NCBI GenBank assembly: GCA_010015675.1
Contig: ML977006.1
Coordinates: 481,958 to 545,957 of the forward strand
Direction: 5' to 3'
From: Byssothecium circinans
Taxonomy: Eukaryota > Ascomycota > Dothideomycetes > Pleosporales > Massarinaceae
Length of the DNA stretch: 64,000 bases
Of the stretch, positions 1 to 12,542 are shown piece after piece. The notes beneath the pieces are model-generated. The model was not told where the DNA came from, searched no databases, and saw only the letters and a list, made by a program, of their open reading frames with translations. Positions within the stretch are counted from its first letter, which is position 1, and every line of letters begins with the position of its first letter. The position numbers and the translations under genes are program-made.

Positions 1-1414
1 AAATTTCACCTCTATTGGTACGCGTTTGTGCTGCGTTATGACCGGTCAAATACCTCGTCTCTATACAAATTCACGTTGGAGTGGGGTTTCACGTTAGTCT
101 GGGTAGGGCCAAGTCTCCGACTTGGCGCGTGGGGCGAGTAAGGCGTTTGGTGGTGAAATACACAACCACGTGATTAATTTTTAGTGGTAAATAGTAGTCT
201 TATTAAGATGGTTAGTTATAGCTATAGTACAAAACAGAGTAAGCGGCATACCCACATGCTCGCGACGGTACATGAAAATAGAAAGGCTGAGTTGACTGCG
301 AGTTGTCAACGTTTTAGTGAGCAATAGGTGGTTGCCCAGACAGAGGAGGGTAGTACTAAGGCTGCTAAGTCAACGGAGGCGTCCATTGCTAGTGCGGAGG
401 TGGCCAAGGTGGTTGCAGATAAGCGCCTGTACCATACCAGCAATACATTACCCGTCCGCCAAATCTGTATACGGCTAGATGAAACCAGGGTGCGAGCTTG
501 GCCTGCAGTAGCCTCACCACGGGCCACTGCAGTGGTGCTCCCTATTACTTAGTGTGGTGCTCCTTAACTCTTCCCAAGTCTCGGGGGTCGATTGACGGTC
601 CGATGACCCTAGAGAAACCCCACAACCAACCACCTGGTTGAGAATTCGGCAGCTAAAATAGAGCCGATCAATGCCTTCCCACGACTCAGAGGCTCATCAA
701 TCACAGCCCGATTTGAAGTTTGAAAGAGGTTTATGGTGAAGATGGATATCGGCCCGGAGTCTATTCTTGTATTTGCTTTTCCAGATACTTCAAGCACCCA
801 GCCGGTTCAAATGGCCAAATATTCATACTGCTTTTCAGATCGCAGCCGGACGGGGGGTTTTTGTATTGCGGGACGAAAGTGGCTAAAAAGTAAAGGAGCC
901 CGTCGAGCAGATACGAACCGCAGCCAATAGTACGCGAAATCATGATGGTCTAAGTAGATACTTTCACATCCGTCAATCTACATAGTAGTCTTGAAATTTT
1001 TACCCACTTATAGTTGCGCGCCACAGTATACTCTATAAGGCTAGGTCTCTCATAGAGAGTAAGCTACAACGTTTGCGATCAACAAGCAGGTAATGTGTCG
1101 AAAGCAACCCGCCCCCTGTCATACAACATGCGGGGTACCTTGTTATCGAACGAGAATCCATGCCAAGCCGTCTTGGTATCTTGCGGGGTAACTACCGTAA
1201 CGAGAATCCAACGCCAAGGTCGTCTTTCATAGGTATTTCAGCCAGCTACGTATTCCTCACCGTCGGCTCCAGATCTGACTCCTTGCCCAGCCATCGCTCT
1301 TCTTTATCTAAGCTGCGGCCAGTCTGTTGCGCTGTATTTGTCGTGTTTTTTCCTGCGACTTCGAACGAGCGACTTTTAAGCTGGACCGAGCTGGAAGCGA
1401 TCTTCATCGACAAT
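1..1414. other. Intergenic, no supported gene
   Basis: No reading frame here has a recognisable product. Short open frames at 328-552 and 733-930 look random. A small perfect hairpin (GCCAAGTC-TCC-GACTTGGC) lies near 108-126 and could be a terminator-like or transposon-end relic. The 3' part must hold the promoter of the permease gene that starts at 1415. Confidence 0.5.
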
Positions 1415-3282
1415 ATGGGCTCTAAAGATGAGGTGGCGGTGCATGACGAGAACGCAACGAGAGAGTTAGCGGAGCGGGAGAGCGTAGTTAACGAGAAGCC
1501 TGGCATTGTGGAGAATAATGCGGACTACTCAGGCGCGGTTGCGAAGTCGGACCCCCAAGAGATCAAACTCGTGCGGAAAATTGACTGGAGGCTTATGGTA
1601 AGAGCTTACGCACATGACGGGCCATTCACGACATCGCCCTTTTCGATCGCGAGGATAACGCTAACGTATCATCAGCCTACTCTCTGTACCATGTACTGGC
1701 TCAATTACATCGACCGTAATGCCATTGCCCAAGCCCGATTGAATAACCTAGAGGACGACCTGGGCATGACAGGCGTGCAATTCAACACCGCCGTCAGCAT
1801 GTAAGCTTCCCTGTATCCGCGAATACGTTACAAACACTGATATTGCGCATAGACTTTTTGTCGGTTATGTCCTGATGCAAATCCCATCCAACATGCTTAT
1901 AACGCGGATCAAGCCTGGGATGTACATGAGTGTGTGGATGCTTGTGTGGGCCGTGGTATCAATATGCACTGGTTTCGTGCAGAGCTATGGCGGCCTCGTT
2001 GCGTGCCGTTTCTTCTTGGGAATCACTGAAGCTCCCGTAAGTCCGAAGATCTACACGTCGACGAATCACTTGCTCATCGATGAATAGTTTTATCCTGGTG
2101 CTACGTACATGCTTTCGATTTTCTACACCCGCAAAGGTGAGTGCCCAATAGCGTTGTGTATTCGAACAACATTGACAAGGACGCAGAGGTCGCAACCCGT
2201 ATCGCACTGCTATACTGCGCGCAGATTCTCGCGACGGGCTTCTCCGGGTTGATCGCCGCGGGAGTTTTCGCCGGAATGGATGGGCTGAGGGGAATTGCAG
2301 GATGGAGATGGCTATTCATTCTGTAAGCTAAAATCCAATTTGCATTCGTCGCTGAAATGCGGGACCTCTAACTAACAATGATTATAGCGAAGGTTCAATC
2401 ACGGGCGTCGTGGCCATCTTCGGCTTTTTCCTTCTACCAAACACCCCTCTTACGACCTTCTGGCTTACGCAAGAGGAGCGAGAGCTCGCACATGCGCGAA
2501 TGGAGAGGGACAAGATCGGAGACTCGCTCGGCAGCGCGAGTGCTATGGAGGGCTTGAAGCAGGCTTGTAGGGACAAGAGGACTTGGCTCTTCTGCTTCAT
2601 GCAGAATTTCCATTTGAGCGCGTGCTCATTCAACTCGTTCTTCCCGACGTAAGAATCACGAACGAGCCTACTTGATATCGGATGCTAAGACTCAAGATAG
2701 TGTCGTAAAAACTCTTGGCTTCAGCACAACCGTCACGCTGCTCCTAACTTGCCCTCCCTTCATCTTCGCCGGCGCCGCAGGTATCATGACTGGATGGAGC
2801 TCCGGCCGCATGCACGAACGTACCTGGCATATCACTGTGGGATTGGCGGTTGCTGTCGTCGGATTCGTAATAGCAGCGAGCACGATGAACACAGCAGGCC
2901 GGTACATCGCTTGCTTCATTTTCCCTGTGGGCGCATACTCGGTCAATTCCGTTATCATTGGTTGGGCATCTTCCACGTTGAGCCAGACGAAGGAGAAGAA
3001 AGCGGTGAGATTTCGGCAGATACCAATGTTGAAAGATGAGAAGCTGACATCGGATAGGTCGTTCTCGCCATGACGAACGTAGGCGGTCAAATCGGATACA
3101 TTTACGGTGCATACCTGTGGCCTGACTACGATAAACCTCGCTACGGGATCGGATTTGGGGCATCGGCTGGGTTTGCGTTACTTTCCATTGTCTGCGCATG
3201 GATCCTTCGACAGATGTTGATCAAGGAGAATCAGAAGATTAAGGAGTCTACATCTGAGGACGTCAACTTGTACGGATATTGA
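1415..3282 (+). CDS. MFS permease, anion:cation symporter (allantoate/nicotinate permease-like)
   Basis: Predicted plasma-membrane importer of a small organic anion. The family includes Dal5 (allantoate), Tna1 (nicotinate) and Fen2 (pantothenate); the substrate cannot be told from sequence. Eight exons join cleanly, with introns at 1598-1675, 1801-1852, 2037-2087, 2137-2186, 2323-2387, 2649-2700 and 3005-3057. The start at 1415 gives a polar cytosolic N-terminus followed by the family signature YWLNYIDRNAIAQARLN, then LFVGYVLMQIPSNML and a RFFLGITEAP segment. Later segments such as WRWLFIL-EGSITGV and the NVGGQIGYIYGAYLWP loop are typical of the last membrane helices. The protein ends in a short acidic tail. 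No stop or frameshift is seen. The first intron is a multiple of three, so the unspliced frame stays open and could mislead an ORF caller. Confidence 0.88.
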
Positions 3283-4121
3283 GAGGCTCAGGTGGTTTGG
3301 TAAGGCGAGACAGGAGAGAGTTGGAGTAAATAGCACACAGAAGAACGGTGTGTTTGGCTCAAAGAGAAATTGAAGGAACCACGAATTGAACGAATTAACA
3401 TGCATGAACCTCAGGCGCCGTCATCATCCTGGTAGAATTAGACTAAATATCAGAAGGGCATTATCGGAAATATATTTCCCTAAGTACCTAGACTCGTCTC
3501 ATCGCCCCACTCACTCGTGATGCTGGAGTTGCGGCCATCGCGAGTTGGATGGAGGGCCACAGCGGCCAAGTTTGTAGCGGTTATTACAATTGATGCAATG
3601 AAGCAAATTAATTTCCCTCAAGAGCCGAACCGAAAAGCGAAGGTCTTCAAAAGTTTGCTACGTGTGTGCTCGCCTCAACTCATTTCTACGTTCAATCACC
3701 ATCACCTCACCCTCCTCGGATCACACCAAGAAGTTACCCCGCAACAAGCTACATGCCAAGCTTCCATCCCTGGGGTGCGGGGGACTCTCTTGGCACCCTC
3801 TAACTGTCCCGCATTCAGCTCACGCCGTGCCAATCGCAGCCTTCGGCTTCTCATCATCCTTAACAAGAGCCGGATGACATGCAGGGAGGAAACTCTTCGC
3901 TGACGCCGTCTCAACTGCCGGGGTGTTGAGATGTTTTACACGCGGATCAGTGAGTCAGTGACTACTTGCCATCCCGGGCGGTGAGCTATGATCCCTACCC
4001 CTCTCATACAGCTTCGGCTGCGTTAATGTAAGATTTAAATGCTTCGGCATGCTGCAGCGCCTTTGACAACGCGCAGACCCTCTTCCTTTCGCGGGTTCTT
4101 GAAGGTGCACGGCTTATCGTC
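3283..4121. other. Intergenic between two transporter genes
   Basis: About 840 bases holding the 3' end of the permease transcript and the promoter of the sugar porter. The open frame at 3517-3903 has no recognisable features and I do not call it. Confidence 0.5.
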
Positions 4122-6014
4122 ATGGCTGGCGGCACCGTTTCTGCGAATCCGTTGCAGCGCGATTTGAGGAGCCATTCTAAATGCATGTCCATCTGCTTTG
4201 TTGCGACGCTTGCGACGTTTCAGTATGGGCTCGACTATGCGCTCGTGGGAGGATTTTTGTCGATGAAGGGGTTTCTGCAGGTGATTGCTATCCTCAACGA
4301 TCTACCTGACGATGGAAATTGATCAGGACTAGGTGTACGGCTACTACGATGAGCGTCGTGGAACATGGAACATCGACCCAACCGTTCAGCAGCTCATTTC
4401 CTCGCTCATGGTCATCGGCACCTTTTTCTCCTCGCTAATGGTTGGTCCGTTTAGTCAGAAGTTTGGGAGGAAGATGGGGCTCTGGAGCGCTACGATTGTG
4501 AACTTTGTTGCGACGGGAATCATGATTGGGACGACCAGCGTTGGGGCTCTGTACTTTGCACGTTTTTTGCTCGGTAGGTTTACCGGTTATGTGCTGAGCG
4601 TGGTCGCGGTTTGTTGACAACCTGTAGGTATATCAGTGGGATGGTTTCTCACCTTCTCCCAAGTCTATGTCCATGAAGTTGCTCCGGTATGCAAGGCTTC
4701 ATCATCCATGAAACTGCATTCTTAATGCTTGCCTAGGCTCATCTTCGAGGTATCGCATTCGCCGTATACCAGACCCAGCTTTCCATCGGATCCGTGGTAG
4801 GAGCGGCAGTCGATTACGCCACGCACACAATGCCTGACAAACGCGCCTACCAAATTCCTCTAGCTATGTTCTATATAACGCCCACAATTCAATTCATCCT
4901 CTTGTTCTTCCTCCCCGAGACGCCCCGATGGTTGACGGTTCAGAAGCGAGATGAAGAGGCCGAGTTGGCGCTACGTAGACTCCGGAATAACAACATTGCT
5001 GAAACGGAGTTCCAGGTACGCGAAGATAGGGTCTCCCATGCCACTTGGGTTTGGTTGCTGACCGTTGAGCTAGGCGGAACTGAGCGAGATCCGGGAAGGA
5101 ACGCGCAAGCAAATGGAGGGCGGAAAGGCCAACTTCATGGACATTTGGAAGGGAACTAGCCGTCGACGAACACTGCTTTCGATAGCGGTCATCTGCTTCC
5201 ATGCAGGAACTGGTACGCCTCAATCCGTTTCGAGACCAAAACAATTGCTAACAAAGTACCTCAGGCTCATCCTGGGTAGTCTACTACACGACATACTACC
5301 TCGAAAAAGCCAAAGTCCCTGACCCCTTCGGATACTCCATTCTCACCACCTGCTGTGGCATCATTGGCGTCCTGTTCAGCTTCTTCTACGTGCGCAAAGT
5401 GGATAGACGCGACATCATGTTCTGGGGATGCCTGGGCTGCGGGCTGTTCCAAGTACTACCCGCAATCGCGTGGACCGCGGCACCTAACACCCAGGCTGCG
5501 GCGAATGCCGTTGTCGCATCTGTGGCGCTGTTCAAATTTGCTTATACTACAATGGGTGGGTGCTACTCTTTACAACCCTGCCTAATGAAGTTGCATCCTA
5601 ATGACTTTAGGTCCATACTCATGGCTCATCGGCGGCGAATATCCTAACAACCGAGAGCGCGGCTACGTCTTTGGCATCGCATCCGCCCTCAACTTCATGT
5701 TGACTTGGCTAGGCACCTTTACGGCGCCCTTCTTTATCAACCCCGCGGCCCTCAACTGGAACGCGCAGTACGGATACATCTGGTTCGTGTCATGCATAAT
5801 CATGACCATCTTCACGTACTTCTTCCTCCCTGAGACGCGTGATCGCACGTTGGAAGAGATTCACGAGATGTTTGAGGTGGGACTGCCCGCGAGAGAGTTC
5901 AAAGGGTACGTTTGTAGGGGAGTTGAGGAGATGGCTGCGCATGGAATTGGGAAGCAAGTTGATGAAGAAGATGGGCATAAGGATTCCCCGCTGCCGGCTG
6001 GTAAGCAAGCGTAA
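4122..6014 (+). CDS. MFS sugar porter (hexose-type transporter)
   Basis: Predicted plasma-membrane sugar:H+ symporter or facilitator with 12 membrane segments. About seven exons can be joined by GT..AG introns. The order of motifs fits the sugar-porter family: FQYGLDYALVGG in helix 1, GPFSQKFGRKMGLW in the loop between helices 2 and 3 (G-x3-GR-[KR]), the PETPRWL motif before the long central loop, and PETRDRTLEEIHEMFE after helix 12. The centre has SSWVVYYTTYYLEKAKV, and GPYSWLIGGEYPNNRERG matches the usual helix-10 region of fungal members. The C-terminal tail is polar. No broken motif is seen. The specific sugar is unknown; relatives in the family carry glucose, lactose, maltose or quinate. 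Confidence 0.87.
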
Positions 6015-6376
6015 ATTTAAGAACAATGGAGTTGACCACTCGCCCAATCCATCGCGACGAACCCCCGTGCACATCAACACGTCCTCCCATCATGTCTACA
6101 CATTTGAATCGAGATTCATACGTCGCTCATTGGCTGTAGTCTTGCCGCGCGGATTCCGCAGCTGCAGGACGCTGCAGCGTCTCACCGCTCAACACCCTTT
6201 CTCCTCGACACGGCATCAAAAAACGTCGCGAATCAACGTGGGTGTCGGAAGGTTGTAGTAGTAGCGATTGAATTGAACGTTGCCGTTCAAGCTGGAAGTT
6301 CTGCACGGCAGGTTAGACCATAACGCGAAGGAAGGTGAATCTAGACTAAAGACTATGTAGCATTATAAACACACAA
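6015..6376. other. Convergent 3' ends
   Basis: This short stretch lies between the stop codons of the plus-strand sugar porter and the minus-strand kinase. It should hold both transcript ends. I see no gene. Confidence 0.5.
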
Positions 6377-7864
6377 CTAAAACCCTCGAGTAGTATCTAT
6401 GGCATTATGCCCTTGTAGCCTGGCATGCCAGTGTCCTTCGTTGTCCCACTGTCCAGCAACCATAAACGCTCTTGCCTCAGCTGCAGATATTCGGGTCGAA
6501 GGCAAGAATCTCATCAATCCCTGGATGACGGGCAGGAGAGGCATTAGCTCTGGCTCACTCACCATCTCATGGAACTGGCGGTCCAACTTGGATTCCGTTG
6601 CTTCGCTAGTTGGAAAATTGCGCCCTGAGCCGTCCTGAATCGCCTGCCATGTCGTTTGCCACTCCAAGGGCAGTTTTTCGACGAAGTTGATCATCTGCGC
6701 AATCAACACAACCTCATTACCTAGGTACTGGAATGGCCGGGCCGCAAACACCAATGAATATATCTAGCGTCGCAGTAAGTCATGTGAGCACCTCATACTC
6801 CAAACAACTGGGGTGGTACATACCGTGCAGCCGGCTCGCCACAGATCAATCCTGTAGTCAAATCTGCCAGTGAAAAAGATTTCTGGGGCCCTCAAGTCTG
6901 CTGGCTGGGCGAGTTTGGCAGGCTCCGCACCGTGCGGGAAAGCCTCGCCCCAATCCAACAGTCGAATGTCCTCTTCATCTTCGTCTATCCAGTCATCCCA
7001 ACCAACCTTTTGGACGAGCTGTTTTGGCAAGCTGGGGCAGAGAGGTCTGCCGTCTACGCGTGCCAACGTTGTCGAATCAGGAGCTCCAATGACATTGAAG
7101 AGATGCTCTTCTGGCAAGTGAGCCAGCTTTTTGGCCGTAAAGACGATGTTCGCACCGCTAATATCTGTAGATATGGCTGTATCAGTCCTTACAGCCCGTT
7201 CGAGAGCAGAGACCTATATCTCACCTCCATGCCCGTAGTCTGCTTCGTGTACAGATGCAATAGCCTGCAACAGCTGCCTCGATATCTTGAGAATGGTGCC
7301 TGGCTCTAGCCGGTCTCCTCCGGTGCGGTAGTCGGCAACGACTGTATCGACGGATGGCCCAAGAAACTCAGAGACCAGACATTGATGAACGCCGTTTGGT
7401 CCTATATGCGTAAAATAATCGAGGAGCTGTGGAACGTAGTCTGAAGTGCCATGTTGTTGTAATGACTGCAAAGTTGAGACCTCGCGAGATGAGCTCGTGC
7501 TATCTGCAGTTGCAGTCTTCAGGGCTACCCATTTGCCCAGCCTTGCGATTATCAGCATTTGGGCGCGAGATGCAATACGTGTTCTAATATCGACTTACAG
7601 AATGTCCCGGGCTAGCCAGACGGTCGAAAAGCCTCCCCATCCGAACTTGTGGGCAACTCTGTAGCGGCCCTCCTTGAATGTGTCACCCAAGCAGACGGGG
7701 TGGTACCCTCCTGGGCGGTACTGCGCAACCTTTTCCTGGTTATAGAAAAGGTTAGACGGAGGATAGCAGACGAGGGCGGGAAGTGAGGGGTCTAGAGCAA
7801 TAGCGCAAGACGTAGCATTGCTACACGAAGCGTTAGGATGTTCCGTAGATATGTGACTAGGCAT
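6377..7864 (-). CDS. SRPK-like protein kinase with altered catalytic motifs
   Basis: Serine/threonine kinase of the SR-protein-kinase type that is expanded in filamentous fungi. Four exons encode about 400 residues. Visible motifs in order: glycine loop FGWGGFSTVWLARD, the ATP-anchoring lysine in KWVALKTA, a catalytic loop HGDISGANIVF (HRD changed to HGD; Asp and Asn kept), a metal-binding loop LLDWGEAF (DFG changed to DWG), and an activation-segment end LRAPEIFFTGRFDYRIDLWRAGC. The N-terminal peptide YRPGGYHPVCLGDTF is the usual SRPK lead-in. DWG and a weakened HRD are common in these fungal paralogues, so activity is possible but uncertain. The intron in the catalytic loop (plus-strand bases near 7164-7228) must be removed to restore HGD. 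Confidence 0.82.
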
Positions 7865-8772
7865 GGTGAGATGTTTTCGGAAAGGTTTGGTTGGGTTTAA
7901 GGAATGTTGAATTTGCCTCGTTGCAGTTTTCGTCGGCGGAAGTTTGCGATTGAACGAGCAAAGTCACATGACCCCTCACCAATATTTGACGGGCTCGGAG
8001 AAGTAGGGCAGGATTATGAGTTATGAGGTTGCGTTGCGGACGAGCGACGCTTCTATTGACGGCGGACCCCAGATCACGGTGGTCAGGAAAGACACAACGG
8101 ATGGTGGGGTATCCTTGGGGTTTGACATTTCCACGCCCGGGGTTCCCGAGTAGCGGTTCGCGCTCATCTTGTTCATGGGGCATCTTAGAGTGCGAATGCT
8201 TGTATTCCGATTGTTCCTAGGGGCGTTCGGGCGCAGAAGGCGGGTTGATGCGCGTTAACTACCGTAGGTATAAACTGTCGCACTTCACGGACCTCGAGAG
8301 ATTATCATACTGACAAAATGAACGGACGGGGTTGTTTCATCATGTTAAGCACGTCCCATTTCGCTCGGATTCGTGAGGGTGATGCCGTGAAGTTGCTGCG
8401 TCGCGTTGGTGAGGATGGCTCTGCGACGGAAGACCTCGGCACGCGGGGCACGATTTGGTGGCGCCGACGGGAACTTTCCCAGCGGAATGGCGCCTCAATC
8501 TTTGACAACATTGAGCTTTTCTTTGAGAAAGGCGACCATGATTACACTGACAACATTGAGAACCATGGCGTCAACTGGTGCTGAATCGAACTGAAATAAT
8601 ATGTTCTCCAGATTGCACGCACTAGGAAACGAGCCAATAACCTCGCAGATAGTCGTATATATTTAGAACCTGGTTCCCTCGTGGTGAAGTTTTGAACGGT
8701 GGGTTCTATTACATTTCATTGTGAGACTATATAGCTAGAATGCTTGAATTCATATGTGCCAACCCTTTCCCA
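7865..8772. other. Intergenic, no supported gene
   Basis: Holds the kinase promoter and the 3' end of the BBE-like oxidase gene. The open frame at 8318-8584 (plus) and one at 7857-8183 (minus) have no homology I recognise, and I leave them out. Confidence 0.45.
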
Positions 8773-10415
8773 TTATGCACCGACCTTGGAGATCTTCCAG
8801 CCTGATACGACCTTCTTCTGGAAGACTTGGGAAGGATCATATGTCGCTGCGACCTTGCGGATGAAGGCAATATTCTTCGCGCCGTAGCTCTTCAACGGAT
8901 CTTGGGTCTGATCGGCGTAGTTCAGATGTTGCCAAGCAACACCGAGGCCTAGCGATGTCGCATATGCGTTCAAATCGTTGTAGAACGTCGTCAACTTCTC
9001 CCGCATGATCGCTTGGTGCTCAACAGTCTTTGTGGCTCCAGTAATCAGCCACATGAGAGCATTTTGCTTCTCATTGTCAAGCCCCAGTACATTGCCCCCA
9101 CGTTGAAGAGAGCGTTCGGTAAAAAATGTAGGAACGGGCTGAAAGAGACATTGAGTCGAAAAGCTTCCAGACGGTATCACGGTCTTTAGTTCTTCAACTA
9201 GCTCATCATGTAACAGGCCCGCCTTTTTGATGACCCTTACATCGTTCTTGAATGAGAGGGAGAACCAGACTTGCCTGACGTTATGAGTTAGAGTTTTCCT
9301 GGGAAATGATAGGCAAGTATAAGCAACTTACTGTTCGTCACCGGGAAGCAGGTAACTATTCGCCATGTTTGCCATGCTTCTGTTCTTGACATCGTTCAGA
9401 ATGACCGGGATCTGCTGTACCTTCGCAAATGCCGGCGCATTAACAACTCCATCGGTATCAATAACAACGTGAGCGACCAGAATATCCGAAGAAGAGCCCG
9501 GGTTGAAGGTGTAGTTGATTATGAACGCGGCTTCTGGGTTTTTGTTGTTGGTGTTCGTGAAGTCGACCATAGCCTGTGCAAGCGCGTCGCCCTGATCCCT
9601 GGCTGCGGCGCGTATACCGCCCCAAACGTCCTTTGCTGGGAAAGTATACAGGTCAAAGCGGGTCACGATGCCAAAGTTCCCCGATCCTCCTTTGAGTGCC
9701 TTGAAGAGATCAGAATGCGATTTGGGGTTTGCATTAACGATCGAACCATCAGCAAGAACAACCTCAAAGTTGGCCACATTGTCTATACCCCAACCATAGC
9801 GACCGGTATAGTATGAATTTCCACCTCCGGTCAGGTAGCCACCAATGCCTACGTTCCCATCGCGGCCACCGACAACGCACACGCCGTATCCCAGAAGCGT
9901 CTCGTAGACGTCGCCCCATCGTGGCCCAGGTTGAACCGAGGCGAGCTTGGTTTGGGCGTTGTAAGTTACATTTTTCATCCGACCAAGGTCAATGGTGACC
10001 CCATTGCTGATGTCATTGGATCCCGTCCACTGGGTATGGCCACCACTGCGAAGGGCAGCCAAGCCGCTGGATTTGGCAAGTATCTTTACAACGCGTGAGA
10101 CGTCTGCGGTGCTGCGGGGTTGGACGATGCATTCGGGGTGCAGTGCAGCGTTGGTCGCCCAGTACGAAGCTTCGCGGTCCACGTAAGCAGCAGAATCGCG
10201 TAGGAGGACCAGGTCTTGTAACCCTGCGGCGAGGAGTTGGTCACACTGTAGGACATCGTCAGTATCCATAGGCACGAAGAAGTACTGGATGGGCGTGGGG
10301 GCACGAAAGAAGGACTCACGGCGCTACGCGTGGTTGCTGCCCACGCCCTCGCGCCACATAATAATGGCAATAAGCTAGCCGACACTAATGCGAGCCACCC
10401 ACTGTTCCGAGCCAT
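8773..10415 (-). CDS. FAD-linked oxidase, berberine-bridge-enzyme-like, 5' end disrupted by a transposon
   Basis: Predicted secreted flavoenzyme of the PCMH/BBE class, about 500 residues. Visible: PRSTADVSRVVKIL, RSGGHTQWTG with the His that normally links FAD covalently, GGRDGNVGIGGYLTGGGNSY, the LKGGSGNFGIVTRF motif, and the C-terminal BBE domain with WQHLNYADQ and YDPSQVFQKKVVSGWKI. The second flavin-linking Cys of plant BBE is absent, as in many fungal members. Introns: 9275-9331, and probably 10246-10319 (branch CTGAC, acceptor TACAG) rather than a 35-nt alternative. Codons 1-14 (MARNSGWLALVSAS) lie inside the inverted repeat of the neighbouring transposon. The original first codons sit at 13915-13942. 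The present frame still predicts a signal peptide ending near ARAWA. The substrate is unknown; fungal relatives oxidise oligosaccharides or secondary metabolites. Confidence 0.85.
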
Positions 10416-10416
10416 C
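10373..10416 (+). repeat. Left terminal inverted repeat of outer transposon
   Basis: Pairs with 13869-13912 on the other strand. It also supplies an in-frame ATG and 14 codons to the BBE-like oxidase on the minus strand. Confidence 0.85.
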
Positions 10417-10609
10417 CGCCCAGAGCTCAGGCTCTCATCAAAACACGTATTTTCTCTCCACCCACTCGATTAAAATGGACAACCGTGAAGCAACTATTCA
10501 AGCAGCTATTAGTAATCTTGATGCTGGTGTTTTTACCAGTCAACGAGCTGCTGCAAAGGCGTACGGTATCCCTCGAGCCACGCTCTCTGCCCGCATGCGC
10601 GGCAGGCAG

Positions 10610-11188
10610 NNNNNNNNNNNNNNNNNNNNNNNNNNNNNNNNNNNNNNNNNNNNNNNNNNNNNNNNNNNNNNNNNNNNNNNNNNNNNNNNNNNNNNNNNNN
10701 NNNNNNNNNNNNNNNNNNNNNNNNNNNNNNNNNNNNNNNNNNNNNNNNNNNNNNNNNNNNNNNNNNNNNNNNNNNNNNNNNNNNNNNNNNNNNNNNNNNN
10801 NNNNNNNNNNNNNNNNNNNNNNNNNNNNNNNNNNNNNNNNNNNNNNNNNNNNNNNNNNNNNNNNNNNNNNNNNNNNNNNNNNNNNNNNNNNNNNNNNNNN
10901 NNNNNNNNNNNNNNNNNNNNNNNNNNNNNNNNNNNNNNNNNNNNNNNNNNNNNNNNNNNNNNNNNNNNNNNNNNNNNNNNNNNNNNNNNNNNNNNNNNNN
11001 NNNNNNNNNNNNNNNNNNNNNNNNNNNNNNNNNNNNNNNNNNNNNNNNNNNNNNNNNNNNNNNNNNNNNNNNNNNNNNNNNNNNNNNNNNNNNNNNNNNN
11101 NNNNNNNNNNNNNNNNNNNNNNNNNNNNNNNNNNNNNNNNNNNNNNNNNNNNNNNNNNNNNNNNNNNNNNNNNNNNNNNNNNNNNNNN
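10610..11188. other. Assembly gap (579 Ns)
   Basis: A run of N inside the transposon pair. Long frames reported across it are artefacts. The gap falls where two near-identical copies would confuse assembly, so its true length may differ. Confidence 0.95.
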
Positions 11189-12542
11189 TTAAGCGCAACC
11201 CACGCGTCGCATCTGTTGTAGGCAGAAGGATAGAGGCTGCACGGGCTGATGGAGCAACACAAGAGCAGCTACGCGAGTTTCTTCAGCTCTATGAGAGGCT
11301 TCGTACGGAGCTAGGTATACAGGCTGAGGATACGTGGAATATGGATGAGACTGGGAAGGCCCTAGGTGTATGTGCAAACACTAGAGTCCTTGCAGACAGC
11401 CATAAGAGCAAGGCTTATAAGCAGTCACCAGAGAATCGCGAGTGGGCGTTAATAATCGAGTGCGTATCGGCTATAGGGAAGAAACTACGCTGCGCGGTGA
11501 TATTTAAGGGCCAGAGCCTATAGACTACTTGGTTTCCTGCGGTAGTTCCAGACTGGCTTTACGCAACCTCACAGAATGGCTGGACATCTAATGCAATAGG
11601 GACTAAGTAGCTACAGCGTATATTTCTACCTAATACAGCTCCCTCACGTGATCGTTAGAGGATGTTAATTATAGATGGTCACGGCAGCCATATTAGCCTA
11701 GAATTCCTATGGCTCTGTAAGTAGAATAGAGTCTAGCTTCTATTCCTACCTCCTTATTCCTCGCACGTCCTACAGCCTCTAGATCTCTCAGTTTTCTTAG
11801 TAGTAAAGAGATTCTATTAACACCAGATTTAAGAGCTATCTTACCTTGATGACGCAGTACCTGTTAAAAAGGAACGCTTTATCACGGCCTACTATACAGC
11901 TAGAGAGAAAGCAATTACTGAGAGAGTCATACGAGCTGGATGGGCTACTGCAGGCATCTGTCCATTAAATATCGCCCGGGTAGTCAACTCCTTTTAAGTA
12001 GCTCAGAGGCCTGTTACACCACCTCGTCAGAATTAACCTCAACCTGCTGAGAGCTATCTCTCTACCCCCCGCGGCCCTCGTGATCTCTTTGTAGCTTAGA
12101 GAGAGCTCTATAGGAACGAGAGTGTTAGCCGCAAGACTTACCAGCTCTTCTACAAAGCAGGCAAAGCTATTGCACGTGCAAACGTACGGGCAGCAGAGCT
12201 TGAGGCAGAGAATAAAAGACTACACAGTCAACTTGAGGCTCTTAAGCCTCAGCAGCCACGGAAGAGAATTCGAATAGACCTAAATTAACGCTTTGCAGAT
12301 ATAGATACAATCATGGTAGCAAAACAGGCAGCAGATCTTTTAGCGTTACAAAACAACGACAAAGCAGCAGAAAAAGAAGCAGAGAGAGCAGCAACTAAAA
12401 CAGCAGCTAAAACTCTTCAATCTATGTGTACAGAGTGGTAATTGTAACTAGGTTAAGGCAATTACATTGATTTTCTGAAGGGTGGCCGATTTTTGGTGGG
12501 TGACTCGGAACCCCGGGTGACTCGGAACCCCGTCAGCTAGCT
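11189..12542 (+). mobile_element. Inner pogo/Fot1-like transposon nested in the outer one (5' end inside the N gap)
   Basis: A second copy of the same family, clearly similar to 12559-13912 along its length. Its right end at 12542 (CAGCTAGCT) is followed by TA at 12543-12544. Its terminal repeat carries a doubled GGTGACTCGGAACCCC unit, unlike the outer copy's GGTGGCTCGCATCAGT unit. Visible frame: KRNPRVASVVGRRIEAARADG, then ELGIQAEDTWNMDETG with the first Asp of a DDE catalytic core, then VIFKGQSL followed by a TAG. Further stops follow. The left end is not visible. It is probably within the Ns, because only one left-type terminus (10373) is present for two right termini. Confidence 0.65.

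Noticed and set aside
8318..8584. 88-codon plus-strand frame
   Set aside because: Short, no homology recognised, and in the intergenic region between two minus-strand genes.
10388..11262. Four long frames across the N gap
   Set aside because: Their length comes from untranslatable Ns; only the true bases at 10475-10609 and after 11189 were used.
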